Below, one piece after another: positions 45,101 to 54,374 of a DNA stretch of 64,000 bases. The notes below the pieces were generated by a model that had not been told where the DNA came from, did no database searches, and saw nothing but the letters and a program-made list of their open reading frames with translations. This DNA comes from Fictibacillus aquaticus (GTDB lineage Bacteria > Bacillota > Bacilli > Bacillales > Fictibacillaceae): positions 434,001 through 498,000 of the forward strand of contig NZ_NOII01000003.1 of NCBI RefSeq assembly GCF_002245695.1, read 5' to 3'. Every line of letters starts with the position of its first letter. The first letter of the stretch is position 1. Made by a program: the position numbers and the translations under genes.

Positions 45101-46337
45101 AGGAACAGGTGTTGAGCTTTACGGAATCTTTGTTGACGGAGAAATCGTTGACACAGTCGGTGAAGACGCTACTATGTACCAGTTTACAGAAGAGCTTCCA
45201 GCAAAAGCAGTCATTGACGTATTTGCAATCGACTACATGGGCAACGTTGGCGGAGACAAAGCGGCGATCGGCGACAGCGACATCCCGTTAATCTTCCTAG
45301 ATGACAATGGTCCAGCACCTTACGGACAATACAACACAACTGAAATTCCTGTATCTGGTTATGTAACAGACGACAGCGGCATTAAGAAGCTTACTGTTAA
45401 CGGTGAAGAAGTAGAAGTAGTAGAAGATGAAGCGGGTAACCTGACGTTCTCTACAACGGCTAAGTTCGACAGCGAAGGGCTTCACGATGTACTTATCTCT
45501 GTTACAGATTACGACAACAAGGAGTTCAAGATTTCACGCAAAGTGTTTATCGACACGACTGCAGCAGAAATCACTGTTGTTGCTCCTGAAAAAGTAAACA
45601 ATGACAAGGACGAAGCAACATTGAAGATTAACCTTAAGGATAACTTCAACTTCTTCTCACTCTTTGTTGATGACAACCACGAGTTCGAGAGCACGTTCGA
45701 AAGCCCTCACGATGTATTGGTTGAAGGTAACGAAACGCTTGAAGTAACAGTACCGCTTAAAGACGGCGCTAATACATTCACATTGACAGCAACTGACCTT
45801 GGCGGAAACAAAACGACGAAGACAGTAACTGTAAACCGTGTGGATACAGAAGGTCCTGCACTTGCAATTTACGTAGTTTCTGACAAGTCTACAAAAGTTC
45901 AAGGCGCAACTGAGCCAGGATCTAAAGTTACAGTAATGGCTGGCGGCAAGACGCTTGGCACTGCTAAAGCATTGTCTAACGGACGTTATTATGTAACAAT
46001 CCCAGTTCAAAAAGGCGGAACAGTTCTTACTGTTGTAGCTGAAGATGCTGCTAAGAACAAAACAACAAAAACAGTAACAGTAAAAGACACTACTGCTCCA
46101 AATGCACCAACTGTGTACTATGTGAGCACGAAGTCTGTACTGGTACAAGGTAGAACAGAAGCTGGTGCTAAGGCAATCGTAAGAGTTGGCAGCAGAGTAA
46201 TCGGTACAGCAACAGCTGACCGTTACGGCAAGTTCAAGGCTCCGATCGCGAAGCAAAAGAAAGGTACAGTACTTTCAGTCACTGTACAAGATGCAGCTGG
46301 CAACACAAGCAAAGCAACGAAAGTAACAGTAAAATAA
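42105..46337 (+). CDS. Very large Vpr-like secreted subtilase
   Basis: A 1,410-residue preproprotein: signal peptide (to about 34), I9-type propeptide (to about 180), S8 catalytic domain with Asp (VIDSGVDPSHKDF), His in HGMHVAGTVA and Ser (SGTSMAAPHVAGG), and a PA domain inserted before the Ser (VKGKVVVVPRGALSFYDKT). Then follow a fn3-like/DUF1034 region (about 680-830) and several Ig-like domains; the last two, beginning YVVSDKSTKVQGATEPGS and YVSTKSVLVQGRTEAGA, are Big_6-like repeats. HGTH is altered to HGMH. B. subtilis Vpr is about 800 residues, so this form is much longer. Confidence 0.93.
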   Translation: MKNNKKKISKIATYALSSALLLSSLGLSTPAEAASKRNMDSMISQMKEQAASKQQPSKKVDTKKVKQQKLQLQADDIIRVIVEVEGQTPVEYATEKGQLYKDLSASKKQEIGAKVEKQQKSVKDKIKAKGVKFKFKKNFNVAFSGFSGEVTYSDVAKIESIAGVKNVFLANEYNRPEVKPDMTTSHQFIQSKQTWADAGFKGEGMVVSVIDSGVDPSHKDFVLTDNATGDLSESEVNSIVEEGGLKGKFYTEKVPYGYNYYDQNDTVLDLGPDASMHGMHVAGTVAANGDEANGGIKGVAPEAQVLGMKVFSNDPNYPSTWSDIYLAAIDDSIKLGADVLNMSLGSTASFYDERSAEDLAITRAVENGIVCSVSAGNSGHVSSGWDNPFASNPDIGVVGAPGLNTDSIQVAASGNEAFLYQHTATVEGVDGFSSVGYGIDNWTKLAEKNGGKLELVSLGTKLGYPADYAGVDVKGKVVVVPRGALSFYDKTKNAADAGAIGIIVHNATNGFFYENQGGWQVPFMMISKQEGIDLLEAIEAGNTTLHVSEKSKTEDAEMGRMTDFTSWGTTPSLELKPEITAPGGKITSTLNDDQYGQMSGTSMAAPHVAGGAALVQQYLTGDERFGDLTVEERTRLAKVLLMNTAKVIDDVHGQPFSPRRQGAGMMQTFAAVDTPVFFFNEETGEAKVELKDFTSKTIEMSFGAQNISDEDVTYNVNTDVLADTIIQAGGMDYNALTAGDLKDVKISAPETVTVKAGDYASFTVTVDLSDAKIPVLDANGEENGFQELKENMFVEGFVKLEDAEKVQPTLAVPYVGFYGNWDEPEIVDGFKDLGENRFFDLDYLFDGAHDMLENDGDFVGLIPGKEFYAISPNGDEQQENIYPLPSFLRNASEVQYNILDKDGKFLRRVAMEKNVRKSFYDTGSGTPYSFSEKRKWDGTVKGNVVEDGMYYYEIKSVIDYDGADWQSKKIPVVVDNTAPKVNAKFDPESKVVTWETEEAGTGVELYGIFVDGEIVDTVGEDATMYQFTEELPAKAVIDVFAIDYMGNVGGDKAAIGDSDIPLIFLDDNGPAPYGQYNTTEIPVSGYVTDDSGIKKLTVNGEEVEVVEDEAGNLTFSTTAKFDSEGLHDVLISVTDYDNKEFKISRKVFIDTTAAEITVVAPEKVNNDKDEATLKINLKDNFNFFSLFVDDNHEFESTFESPHDVLVEGNETLEVTVPLKDGANTFTLTATDLGGNKTTKTVTVNRVDTEGPALAIYVVSDKSTKVQGATEPGSKVTVMAGGKTLGTAKALSNGRYYVTIPVQKGGTVLTVVAEDAAKNKTTKTVTVKDTTAPNAPTVYYVSTKSVLVQGRTEAGAKAIVRVGSRVIGTATADRYGKFKAPIAKQKKGTVLSVTVQDAAGNTSKATKVTVK

Positions 46338-46345
46338 TGCATCAT

Positions 46346-46380
46346 CCCCCAGTCTGCAGATAGCAGGCTGGGGGTTTTTT
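46346..46380 (+). terminator. Terminator of the large protease gene
   Basis: Stem CCCCCAGTCTGC/GCAGGCTGGGGG, loop AGATA, then TTTTTT. Confidence 0.92.
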
Positions 46381-46485
46381 GTTGGATTTTTAGTAAAATC
46401 GCCCCTCAACCGTAAAGTGTCTTTTCCAAATGGCAAATGCTTATAGGTCCTTCCAATCATTTTCCAAAAATAAACAGCTTTTTTG

Positions 46486-46554
46486 TTGAATTTTCTGAAT
46501 ACTAAAGTTTATAATGATGTTGAAGGTAAGTTAGGTAACTTAACTAACTAACCT
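46486..46554 (+). promoter_or_regulatory. Promoter and operator of the ROK operon
   Basis: TTGAAT at 46486-46491 and TATAAT at 46510-46515 (18-base spacing), then the inverted repeat AGGTAAGTTAG (46524-46534) / CTAACTAACCT (46544-46554), a likely repressor operator just downstream of the -10. Confidence 0.75.
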
Positions 46555-46660
46555 GACTGCATCCAGAACCTGCAAAAAACCCCTCTATCAATCTATTAAC
46601 ACGATCTTCATAACATCTCAGAAACTGCATAAAACTAAACTCTTGATGAGGAGCCAAACA

Positions 46661-47851
46661 ATGACGCTGTTTAAAATGGGTAATGCTGCCTACATCAAAG
46701 AAAAAAATAAACGGCATATTCTGCAGTGCATCAAAGAGCACGGTCCGATCGCAAGGAGCCGCATTTCTGAAACACTTCATCTCAGTAAACCGACTGTTTC
46801 GGCACTTGTAGAAGAACTGCTGCACGAGGGCTGGGTACGTGAGGAAGGAAACGGCGATGCCGGCCAGCTCGGCGGGCGGAAACCGATCTATCTTACGTTC
46901 AACAGCCGCGCCGCGTACATCTTTGGCGTGGACATCGGCGGCACGAAAACATTGACCGCTGTCAGCGACCTTGCTGGAAACATCCTTGGAACACGCGAAT
47001 TCCCGACGCAGGACAACCTTCAATACGGCCTTCTGAAAAAAGTACAGAAACACGTGCAGGAGCTGCTGCTCGAACAGCAGATATCCGAAGACCGCGTGCT
47101 CGGCATTGGAATCGGAGCCCCGGGAACGACCGACATTGTCCAAGGAACGGTCATCGACGCGCCCAGCTTAAACTGGCATGATTACCCTCTGCAAAACGAG
47201 GCATCTGCACTGTTTCCGTTTCCTGTTTTTATCGACAATGACGTGAATGTTGCCGTACTTGGCGAGCAGTGGCTCGGCTCGGCGAAGAACATGTCCAACG
47301 TTGTCCTCATCTCTATTGGAACAGGTATTGGATGCGGCATTATGATCAACGGCCAGCTGTACCGGGGAGCGAGCTTTGCGGCGGGTGAGATCGGCTATCT
47401 TGTTACCGATAAAAACGAAGCAAAAAAGCATACGAAACGGGCATTTGAAGGCTATGGTTTTCTAGACAGCTTTACAGGCGGTCCGGCAATCGTCGCCAAG
47501 ATGCAGGAAGCACTTGGAGACAAAGCAATCCAAGAATTAACCGCCAAAGACGTTTTCGACCTAGCAAAAAGCGGGGACCAGACGGCACTTGCTGTCACAG
47601 AAGAGGTTGTCGATCATATTGGCTTTGCGATTGCCAACGTGATTTCAATTATAAATCCAGAGGCTGTTATTTTAGGAGGTGGCATTTCAAAAAGTTCGCC
47701 TTGGTATTTGCCGAGAATCGAACAGATCGTGTCTGAGTTCGCGGCAGTGAAAACAGTCATCAAGACAACAACGTGCGGCCCGAACCTTGGGGTAATTGGA
47801 GCGGTATCTTTGGTATTACGGGAACATGAAAGCGCTTTAAAAACATTCTGA
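46661..47851 (+). CDS. ROK-family transcriptional repressor (NagC/XylR type)
   Basis: A 396-residue protein: N-terminal winged HTH (RHILQCIKEHGPIARSRIS, LSKPTVSALVEELLHEGWV) and a C-terminal ROK sugar-kinase-like domain (FGVDIGGTKTLTAV, GIGIGAPGTTD, ISIGTGIGCGIMINGQLYRG). The usual zinc motif CxCGxxGC is absent: after GEIGYLV the sequence runs TDKNEAKKHTKR. It probably binds the operator at 46524-46554 and controls the operon behind it. ATG 46661 has GAGGAG upstream. Confidence 0.92.
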   Translation: MTLFKMGNAAYIKEKNKRHILQCIKEHGPIARSRISETLHLSKPTVSALVEELLHEGWVREEGNGDAGQLGGRKPIYLTFNSRAAYIFGVDIGGTKTLTAVSDLAGNILGTREFPTQDNLQYGLLKKVQKHVQELLLEQQISEDRVLGIGIGAPGTTDIVQGTVIDAPSLNWHDYPLQNEASALFPFPVFIDNDVNVAVLGEQWLGSAKNMSNVVLISIGTGIGCGIMINGQLYRGASFAAGEIGYLVTDKNEAKKHTKRAFEGYGFLDSFTGGPAIVAKMQEALGDKAIQELTAKDVFDLAKSGDQTALAVTEEVVDHIGFAIANVISIINPEAVILGGGISKSSPWYLPRIEQIVSEFAAVKTVIKTTTCGPNLGVIGAVSLVLREHESALKTF

Positions 47852-47868
47852 GACAAGGAGATGAACAC

Positions 47869-50385
47869 ATGTCTAGACGGTATGTTTCAATTCTAGCCAG
47901 TTTGGTTTTACTGTTTACCCTTTTCATTCCTGCCGGGGCACAAGCTCAAGGACAGAACAGCACACAGCACGATGCGGAGCTTTGGAATGCACTGAAGCCT
48001 TTGGATACAGTTATCAGCTTTATGAACACAGGGGCACACCCTGATGATGAAAGAAGCGACCTGCTCGCCTACCTTTCAAGAGGAAAAGGAGTCCGCACCG
48101 CAAGCTTGATCGCTAACCGCGGTGAGGGCGGACAGAACGAGATCGGAACCGAGCTCGGAAACGGGCTTGGCATCATCCGTTCACGCGAGCTGATCGAAGC
48201 GTCGAAAGTAACAGGAGTTAAAGTCTTTCATCTAAGCCAAGAAACAGACGACAAGATCTATGATTTTGGATTTTCAAAATCAAAAGAAGAAACGCTTTCC
48301 AAATGGGGAGAAGAAGTCGCCTATGAGCGCCTTATCCGCCTCATCCGCACATATCAGCCAGACATCGTCATGCCATCGTTCTTAGACGTTGACACAGAGC
48401 ATGGCCACCACAGAACGATCAACGCACTGACGCTGAAAGCATTTGAAGATGCGGCAGACCCAGCCGTATTCCCAGAACAGCTTAAAGAAGGTCTCCAGAC
48501 ATGGGAAATTAAGAAGCTGTATCTGCCAGGAAAGCAGGATAATGCCACAACTTCATTTGAGATCGGAATGGTCGATCCTGTATACGGCAAAACGTACCCG
48601 CAGTTAGGGGAAGAATCACGCTTCCTTCATAAAAGCCAGGGAATGGGACGAGTCCTCCCGGTCGAGCCAAGGACCATCCATCTGAAACTGGAAAATACTC
48701 GGGGTACGGTACCCGAAAAGGAAACCACTATATTCGACGGACTGCCATACGACCTCCGCGAATACAGCAAAACGGTGAAATCAGCACCAGCCGTATCCAT
48801 GCTTTTATCAAAACTGCAGCAGCAGTTTGACAGCATGATCGAGGAATACCCAAGCCGTGATGCTGTTTCCGACGATGTGTACAAGTCGCTCGACACACTC
48901 CGCATCACGCAAAAACTGGTCTTACATAGCCGGTTGAACAAAGAGCAAAAAGACGATCTGCTGCACCGTTTATCTATAAAAGAAGACCAGCTTAAAACAG
49001 TGGCAAAGGTGTCATCAAAACTCCAAGAAAAAGTGACAGTCGATAATAATGTGCTCGTACAAGGCGGTAAAGCAAAAGTAACCGTCACCGTCGAGAACAA
49101 CGGCAAGCAGACGTTTAAATCATTAAAAGCAGCGCTGAACCTGCCAAAAGGCTGGACAGCGAGCAGCAGCGGCAAGTCAGTTAACGTAAAGCCGGGGCAG
49201 TCAGCCACACAAGAGTTTACCATCAGCGTGCCAAACAAAGCTGAATACTACAAGCCGTATGACGAATCTGTCATCCAGGCCGACATCAGCTATCGAGTCA
49301 AAAACACACAAGTGAACCACACGGCTGAGCCAGCAGAAACGGTCGCTGTGCTGCCGGAAGTTGCAGTAAAAGCAGATCCTGAAAATCTCGTCGTTAACAC
49401 GAAGGACGTGAGAAGCGAGATTCCGGTTTCCGTCCAGCTGAAAAACAACACAGCAGGAGCAGTACAGGCAACAGCGGGTCTTGACCTGCCAGCAGGATGG
49501 ACAGCTGTACAGAACGATTTGCCTGTTTCCTTCCAAAAACAAAACGAAGAGAAAACCGTCACGTTTACGGTAAAACCGCCGGCACAGACGGAAGAAGGCA
49601 GCTTTGAACTCAAGCCGTATGCGAAGGTTAACGACAAGAAGCTATCAACGTCCGTCCAGACAATTTCCTACGACCATATCGGGACATTTTATTACCTGTA
49701 CGATGCAAAAACAAAGGGAGTTGCCTTCCCGCTGGAGTTCGACCGCAGCAAGAAAATCGGCTATGTCGAGAGCGGTTTTGACAGTGTGAGCAATGAGCTT
49801 CGCGCAGTCGGCATGAACATTACGAGTCTATCAGAAGAGCAGTTAAAATCAGCTGATCTATCAGAATATGACACGATCGTTGTCGGAATCCGCGCGTACC
49901 TGTCGCGCACAGATCTGCTTCAAAACAACGCGAGACTGCTAGATTTTGCAAAGAACGGCGGACACCTCGTCGTGCAGTATCATAAGCCGGATGACAAATG
50001 GAACGCCCAGACGACGGCACCTTACCCGCTGACGATCGGCAGCCCTTCGATCAAGTGGCGTGTGACCGATGAGAACGCGAAGGTGACGATGCTGCAGCCA
50101 GATCATCCGCTGTTCAATACACCGAACAAGATCACGGAAAAAGATTGGGACAACTGGATTCAGGAGCGCGGACTCTATTATCCTAGCAGCTGGGCGCAAG
50201 AGTACGAGACGTTCGTCAGCATGACCGACCCGGGAGAGCAGCCGTTCACAGGCGGAATCCTGATGGCTGATTATGGCGAAGGAAGCTATCTATATACGAA
50301 TCTCGTATGGTACCGCCAGATTCAGGGCCAGGTGCCAGGCGGATACCGAATTTTTACGAACCTGATCGATTACACGAAAAACTAA
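47869..50385 (+). CDS. Secreted PIG-L (LmbE) family deacetylase with accessory domains
   Basis: An 838-residue exported protein: signal peptide (to about 26), a PIG-L zinc-dependent deacetylase domain with AHPDDERSD (residues 56-64) and EHGHHRT (third ligand), then two NEW3/NPCBM-associated Ig-like domains (VDNNVLVQGGKAKVTVTVEN; VNTKDVRSEIPVSVQLKN) and a C-terminal ThuA/GATase-like domain (YDTIVVGIRAYLSRTD, GGHLVVQYHKPDD). Such enzymes remove N-acetyl from glycoconjugates. Eighteen bases after the ROK gene. A REP arm is embedded at residues 278-282. Confidence 0.9.
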   Translation: MSRRYVSILASLVLLFTLFIPAGAQAQGQNSTQHDAELWNALKPLDTVISFMNTGAHPDDERSDLLAYLSRGKGVRTASLIANRGEGGQNEIGTELGNGLGIIRSRELIEASKVTGVKVFHLSQETDDKIYDFGFSKSKEETLSKWGEEVAYERLIRLIRTYQPDIVMPSFLDVDTEHGHHRTINALTLKAFEDAADPAVFPEQLKEGLQTWEIKKLYLPGKQDNATTSFEIGMVDPVYGKTYPQLGEESRFLHKSQGMGRVLPVEPRTIHLKLENTRGTVPEKETTIFDGLPYDLREYSKTVKSAPAVSMLLSKLQQQFDSMIEEYPSRDAVSDDVYKSLDTLRITQKLVLHSRLNKEQKDDLLHRLSIKEDQLKTVAKVSSKLQEKVTVDNNVLVQGGKAKVTVTVENNGKQTFKSLKAALNLPKGWTASSSGKSVNVKPGQSATQEFTISVPNKAEYYKPYDESVIQADISYRVKNTQVNHTAEPAETVAVLPEVAVKADPENLVVNTKDVRSEIPVSVQLKNNTAGAVQATAGLDLPAGWTAVQNDLPVSFQKQNEEKTVTFTVKPPAQTEEGSFELKPYAKVNDKKLSTSVQTISYDHIGTFYYLYDAKTKGVAFPLEFDRSKKIGYVESGFDSVSNELRAVGMNITSLSEEQLKSADLSEYDTIVVGIRAYLSRTDLLQNNARLLDFAKNGGHLVVQYHKPDDKWNAQTTAPYPLTIGSPSIKWRVTDENAKVTMLQPDHPLFNTPNKITEKDWDNWIQERGLYYPSSWAQEYETFVSMTDPGEQPFTGGILMADYGEGSYLYTNLVWYRQIQGQVPGGYRIFTNLIDYTKN
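48701..48713. repeat. REP arm inside the deacetylase gene
   Basis: GGGGTACGGTACC, a perfect left arm in frame, encoding RGTVP in the linker between the catalytic and NEW3 domains. Confidence 0.88.
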
Positions 50386-50440
50386 CCGCGGCACAACTAG
50401 ATTTTATTATAAAAAGACAATGAAAAAGGGGAGTACAAAC

Positions 50441-51535
50441 ATGCTAAGAAAAAAGGCCACATATTTATCCGCACTAGGATTAAGCTTATCGCTTGCACTG
50501 ACCGGCTGTATGGCAGGCGGCGATGATGACAAGGAAACAGCAGGCGGAGCGCCGAAATCAGGCAAGAAGCTGGAGGAGAAGGTCGTCATCTATTCTCCGC
50601 ACGGCAAGGATATTCTGCAGCAGTTCGAGCAAAAGTTTGAAGCTGAGAATAAGAACGTTGATGTCGAGTGGCTCGATCTCGGGTCACAGGAAGTACTCGA
50701 CCGTATCCGTTCTGAAAAAAGCAACCCGCAGGCTGACGTCTGGTGGGGAGCGCCTTCCGTAATGTTCAACCAGGCGAAGGGTGAGGACCTGCTGGCAGAG
50801 TTTAAGCCGAGCTATGCGGATGCACTCGACGAAGAGCATCATGACAGCGACTGGACGTGGACTGGAACGAGCAAAACGCCTGAAGTAATCATGTACAACA
50901 CGAAAGAGCTGAAAAAGGAAGACGCGCCAAAGGATTGGGACGAGCTGTTAGATCCTAAGTGGAAGGATGAGATCATCATCCGCTATCCGCTCGCATCCGG
51001 AACGATGCGCACGATTTTCTCGGCGATGATCTACCGCGATTACAAGGATTCACAGGATCCAGCAAAGGGCTACGAATGGCTCAAGCAGCTAGACGCGAAC
51101 ACGAAGGAATACGCAGCAAACCCTGAGATCATGTACAACAAGGTGGCAAAGGGCGAAGGCAAGCTGTCGGTTTGGGCGATGCCGGACGTTGTTATGCTGA
51201 AGGAAACGAAGAACTATCCGTTCGATTTTATCGTGCCAGAGAGCGGGACGCCGGTTCTGACAGAGGGGATCGCGATCGTGAAAAACGCGAAGCATCCGGA
51301 AGCGGCAAAAGCGTTTTATGAGTTCGTAAACTCGCAGGAATCCAACAAGACATTGGCTGAAGAGCACTACCGCATCCCAACGCGCAATGACATAAAAGAT
51401 CTGCCAGCTTGGATCGCTGAAACGAAGATCGAAGCGATGGACATCGACTGGAAAGTGTTCGAAGAGAAGTCCAACGAGTGGATGGAGCATTGGGACAACA
51501 ATATAAAGAACAAAAAGAAAGAGACGAAAGAATAG
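50441..51535 (+). CDS. ABC transporter solute-binding lipoprotein (Fbp/AEP type)
   Basis: A 364-residue lipoprotein with lipobox ALTGCMAG and a type II binding fold of the SBP_bac_6/AfuA group (VVIYSPHGKDILQQFEQKFE, NPQADVWWGAPS, RYPLASGTMRTIFS). Relatives bind ferric iron, 2-aminoethylphosphonate or similar small anions. ATG 50441 has AAGGGGAG upstream; an upstream in-frame ATG overlaps it. Confidence 0.9.
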   Translation: MLRKKATYLSALGLSLSLALTGCMAGGDDDKETAGGAPKSGKKLEEKVVIYSPHGKDILQQFEQKFEAENKNVDVEWLDLGSQEVLDRIRSEKSNPQADVWWGAPSVMFNQAKGEDLLAEFKPSYADALDEEHHDSDWTWTGTSKTPEVIMYNTKELKKEDAPKDWDELLDPKWKDEIIIRYPLASGTMRTIFSAMIYRDYKDSQDPAKGYEWLKQLDANTKEYAANPEIMYNKVAKGEGKLSVWAMPDVVMLKETKNYPFDFIVPESGTPVLTEGIAIVKNAKHPEAAKAFYEFVNSQESNKTLAEEHYRIPTRNDIKDLPAWIAETKIEAMDIDWKVFEEKSNEWMEHWDNNIKNKKKETKE

Positions 51536-51566
51536 AGTTTAAGGAAGATAGGGGGAACAGCACGAG

Positions 51567-52679
51567 ATGTCATCCATCACATTAGACGCCATCGCAAAGT
51601 CATTCGGCAAAGTAAAAGCCGTCCACGAACTGAATCTGGAGATCAAAAAGGGTGAGTTCTTCACGTTCCTCGGCCCGAGCGGCTGCGGTAAAACAACTAC
51701 GCTCCGGATGATCGCAGGCTTTTATTATCCGACAAAGGGCAGCATTAAATTTGGTGAAAAAGACGTCACTCGAGTCGTTCCTGAGAAAAGAAACACGGGC
51801 ATGGTTTTCCAAAACTATGCCCTCTTTCCTCATATGACGGTGTTCGAGAACGTTGCGTTTGGACTTAAGGTAAGAAAGCAGAGCAGCAGTGAGATTAAAC
51901 GAAGAGTGGAAGACGCATTAAAAAAAGTGAGACTGGATCAATACATGATGCGCCAGGTGAGCCAGCTGAGCGGCGGACAGCAGCAGCGTGTGGCACTGGC
52001 ACGTGCTCTCGTCATTGAACCAGATATCCTGCTCCTTGATGAGCCATTGAGTAACCTCGATGCCCGTCTGCGCGACGAGATGCGGACCGAGATACTCCGT
52101 CTGCAGCGCGATTATGGCATCACGACGATTTATGTAACGCACGACCAGGTCGAGGCTCTTTCCATGAGCGACCGAATCGCCGTGTTCAACGCGGGGGTGT
52201 GCCAGCAGATCGGGACGCCGAAAGAGATCTACAATAATCCTGCCAACGATTTTGTTGCCTCATTTATTGGGGAAACAAATTTGATACCGGTGACGCCAGC
52301 AGCGGCGGACGCCGGAACGATTCGATTGAACTGGAACGAAGACAGCGGGAAGTCGCTCGTTCTGCACAACTATCATCAGGGAAAATGGAGCGAGCTTTCC
52401 TCACAGCCTCTGTCGGTATCGATCCGTCCTGAGGCGCTCGAGGTGCTGGAGCAGCCAGCGGGTGAGAATACGTTTGAAGGCAAGGTGGAGATGGCGCAGT
52501 TTACAGGAGCGGCGCTGCAATTGTTCATTCGCATCGGCAGCCGCTTAGTGCAGGCGATGGTGCTGAACAACCTGACATTGCGGGAGCTGGAGGAAGGGGA
52601 TATCGTGTACGTCCGTTTTCCGGAACAGCATATGCGCCTGCTGCCGCGGGTGATGGGAGAGGAAGAACATGAAGAATAA
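51567..52679 (+). CDS. ABC transporter ATPase with TOBE domain (FbpC/PotA type)
   Basis: A 370-residue ATPase: Walker A GPSGCGKTT, signature QLSGGQQQR, Walker B ILLLDEPLSNLD, switch VTHDQVEA, and a C-terminal TOBE domain after residue 240 (SVSIRPEALEVLE). Its stop overlaps the permease start by 11 bases. Confidence 0.95.
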   Translation: MSSITLDAIAKSFGKVKAVHELNLEIKKGEFFTFLGPSGCGKTTTLRMIAGFYYPTKGSIKFGEKDVTRVVPEKRNTGMVFQNYALFPHMTVFENVAFGLKVRKQSSSEIKRRVEDALKKVRLDQYMMRQVSQLSGGQQQRVALARALVIEPDILLLDEPLSNLDARLRDEMRTEILRLQRDYGITTIYVTHDQVEALSMSDRIAVFNAGVCQQIGTPKEIYNNPANDFVASFIGETNLIPVTPAAADAGTIRLNWNEDSGKSLVLHNYHQGKWSELSSQPLSVSIRPEALEVLEQPAGENTFEGKVEMAQFTGAALQLFIRIGSRLVQAMVLNNLTLRELEEGDIVYVRFPEQHMRLLPRVMGEEEHEE

Positions 52680-54354
52680 AGAACTGCGCTTCACACTGCT
52701 GCTTCTGCTTCCGGTCGCACTCGTCCTGTTCGCGTATGTCCTGTATCCATCGCTGCGCACAATCATTGAAAGCTTCTCATCAAAAGAAGGCTTTTCTGCC
52801 GCAACATATGATACGTTCTTCAACTCAGAGAGCAAGTCTAACCTTGAGGCGCTCTGGAACTCGGTGTACATCTCACTGCTGAGCGTGTTCTTGAGCGCGT
52901 GCATCGGCATCCCGCTCGCGTTTATTTTTAACAAATTCGATTTTCCCGGGCGAGGCTTTTTCTCAAGCATCGCCATTCTGCCTATTGTCCTGCCGTCCCT
53001 CGTCGGGGTTATGGCGTTCATGTTTTTGTACGGCGAATCAGGCCTCGTGCCGAACGCGATCAAGGATCTCCTAGGACTTAAAAAAGTACCGTTCAGCATC
53101 GGCGGTATCTCGGGAATCCTGATCGTCCACGCGTATACGATGTATGTGTACTTCTACATGACCGTGTCGTCGACGATCCGCAGCATCGATCCATCGCTTG
53201 AGGAAGCGGCGTATAACCTTGGTGCTTCAAGGCTGACAGTGTTCCGAAAAGTGACGCTGCCGCTTTTAACACCGGCAATTGTCGGCGCTTCGCTGCTCGT
53301 GTTCATGACTTCAATGGCTTCGTTCTCGGCACCGTTCCTGCTTGCCGGCGGGTTTCGCGTATTGAGTCTGCAGATCTATTTTTCAAAAGTTAACGGAAAC
53401 CTGCAGATGGCCGCAACACAGTCTGTCATCCTGTCGATCGTGTCCATCGCGTTCCTGTTATTTATGAGATGGTATCAAAATCGAAAAGACTACCGCATGT
53501 CGTCTAAAGGGATCGGGGCGCACCGCAGCGAGGTGAAGAACCCGTACATCAAATGGACGATGGTGCTGATCGGCATTTTTGGCGTTGTTGTGCTGCTCCT
53601 TCCGCACGCGACAATACTGCTATTGTCTCTCGTCCCCGACGGCACGTGGACATGGCAGAAGTATCCGACGAAGTTCAATCTGAACAACTTTCTTCTATTA
53701 TTTAATGAACCGCGTATATGGGATCCGGTCCGAAACAGCTTGCTGCTCGCCTTTATCGCAACAGCTGGCAATCTCGTGTTCGGCGTACTCACATCGTACG
53801 TGCTCGTTAAACGGAAATTTATCGGCAAAAACATGCTCGATATTCTCGTCATGCTGCCATGGGCGCTGCCGGCAACAGTCGTCGGGATGAACTTAATCCT
53901 CGCGTTCAACGAACCGTCTGTGTTCACGTTCGGCAACATCCTCGTCGGCACGTTCTGGATTTTGCCGCTCGCGTACTTTACGCGCCACATCCCGCTCGTG
54001 GTCCGAAGCACGAACGCCGCCCTCGAGCAGCTCGACGACTCGCTTGAGGAAGCAGCACGAAACCTTGGAGCGAAATGGTTTTATACATTCAGGAGGGTGG
54101 TCCTTCCGCTTGTTATGCCCGGCGTCTTGTCGGGAACGCTCCTCGCATTCGTACAGGCGGTCGGAGAATTCCCGACATCCGTTCTTCTTTACACACTGAG
54201 CAACCGCCCGATCTCGATCGAAATCATGAACCAGCTGCGCATGTTCAACATGGGGCAGGCGGCTGCATACGGTATGATACAGATCTCATTAATCGGCATC
54301 GTGCTTTTCATCTCAAACAAGTTCTTAGGCGTAAAAGCCGAACGTTCATTATAA
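52669..54354 (+). CDS. Fused two-domain ABC permease (FbpB type)
   Basis: A 561-residue membrane protein made of two permease domains in tandem, each with its own EAA loop: EEAAYNLGASRLTVFRKVTLPL (about 180) and EEAARNLGAKWFYTFRRVVLPL (about 460). The two-domain fusion is typical of FbpB-type iron transporters. It completes the transporter with the two genes upstream. Confidence 0.94.
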   Translation: MKNKELRFTLLLLLPVALVLFAYVLYPSLRTIIESFSSKEGFSAATYDTFFNSESKSNLEALWNSVYISLLSVFLSACIGIPLAFIFNKFDFPGRGFFSSIAILPIVLPSLVGVMAFMFLYGESGLVPNAIKDLLGLKKVPFSIGGISGILIVHAYTMYVYFYMTVSSTIRSIDPSLEEAAYNLGASRLTVFRKVTLPLLTPAIVGASLLVFMTSMASFSAPFLLAGGFRVLSLQIYFSKVNGNLQMAATQSVILSIVSIAFLLFMRWYQNRKDYRMSSKGIGAHRSEVKNPYIKWTMVLIGIFGVVVLLLPHATILLLSLVPDGTWTWQKYPTKFNLNNFLLLFNEPRIWDPVRNSLLLAFIATAGNLVFGVLTSYVLVKRKFIGKNMLDILVMLPWALPATVVGMNLILAFNEPSVFTFGNILVGTFWILPLAYFTRHIPLVVRSTNAALEQLDDSLEEAARNLGAKWFYTFRRVVLPLVMPGVLSGTLLAFVQAVGEFPTSVLLYTLSNRPISIEIMNQLRMFNMGQAAAYGMIQISLIGIVLFISNKFLGVKAERSL

Positions 54355-54374
54355 AAGCGCAATAGGAGGCAGCT

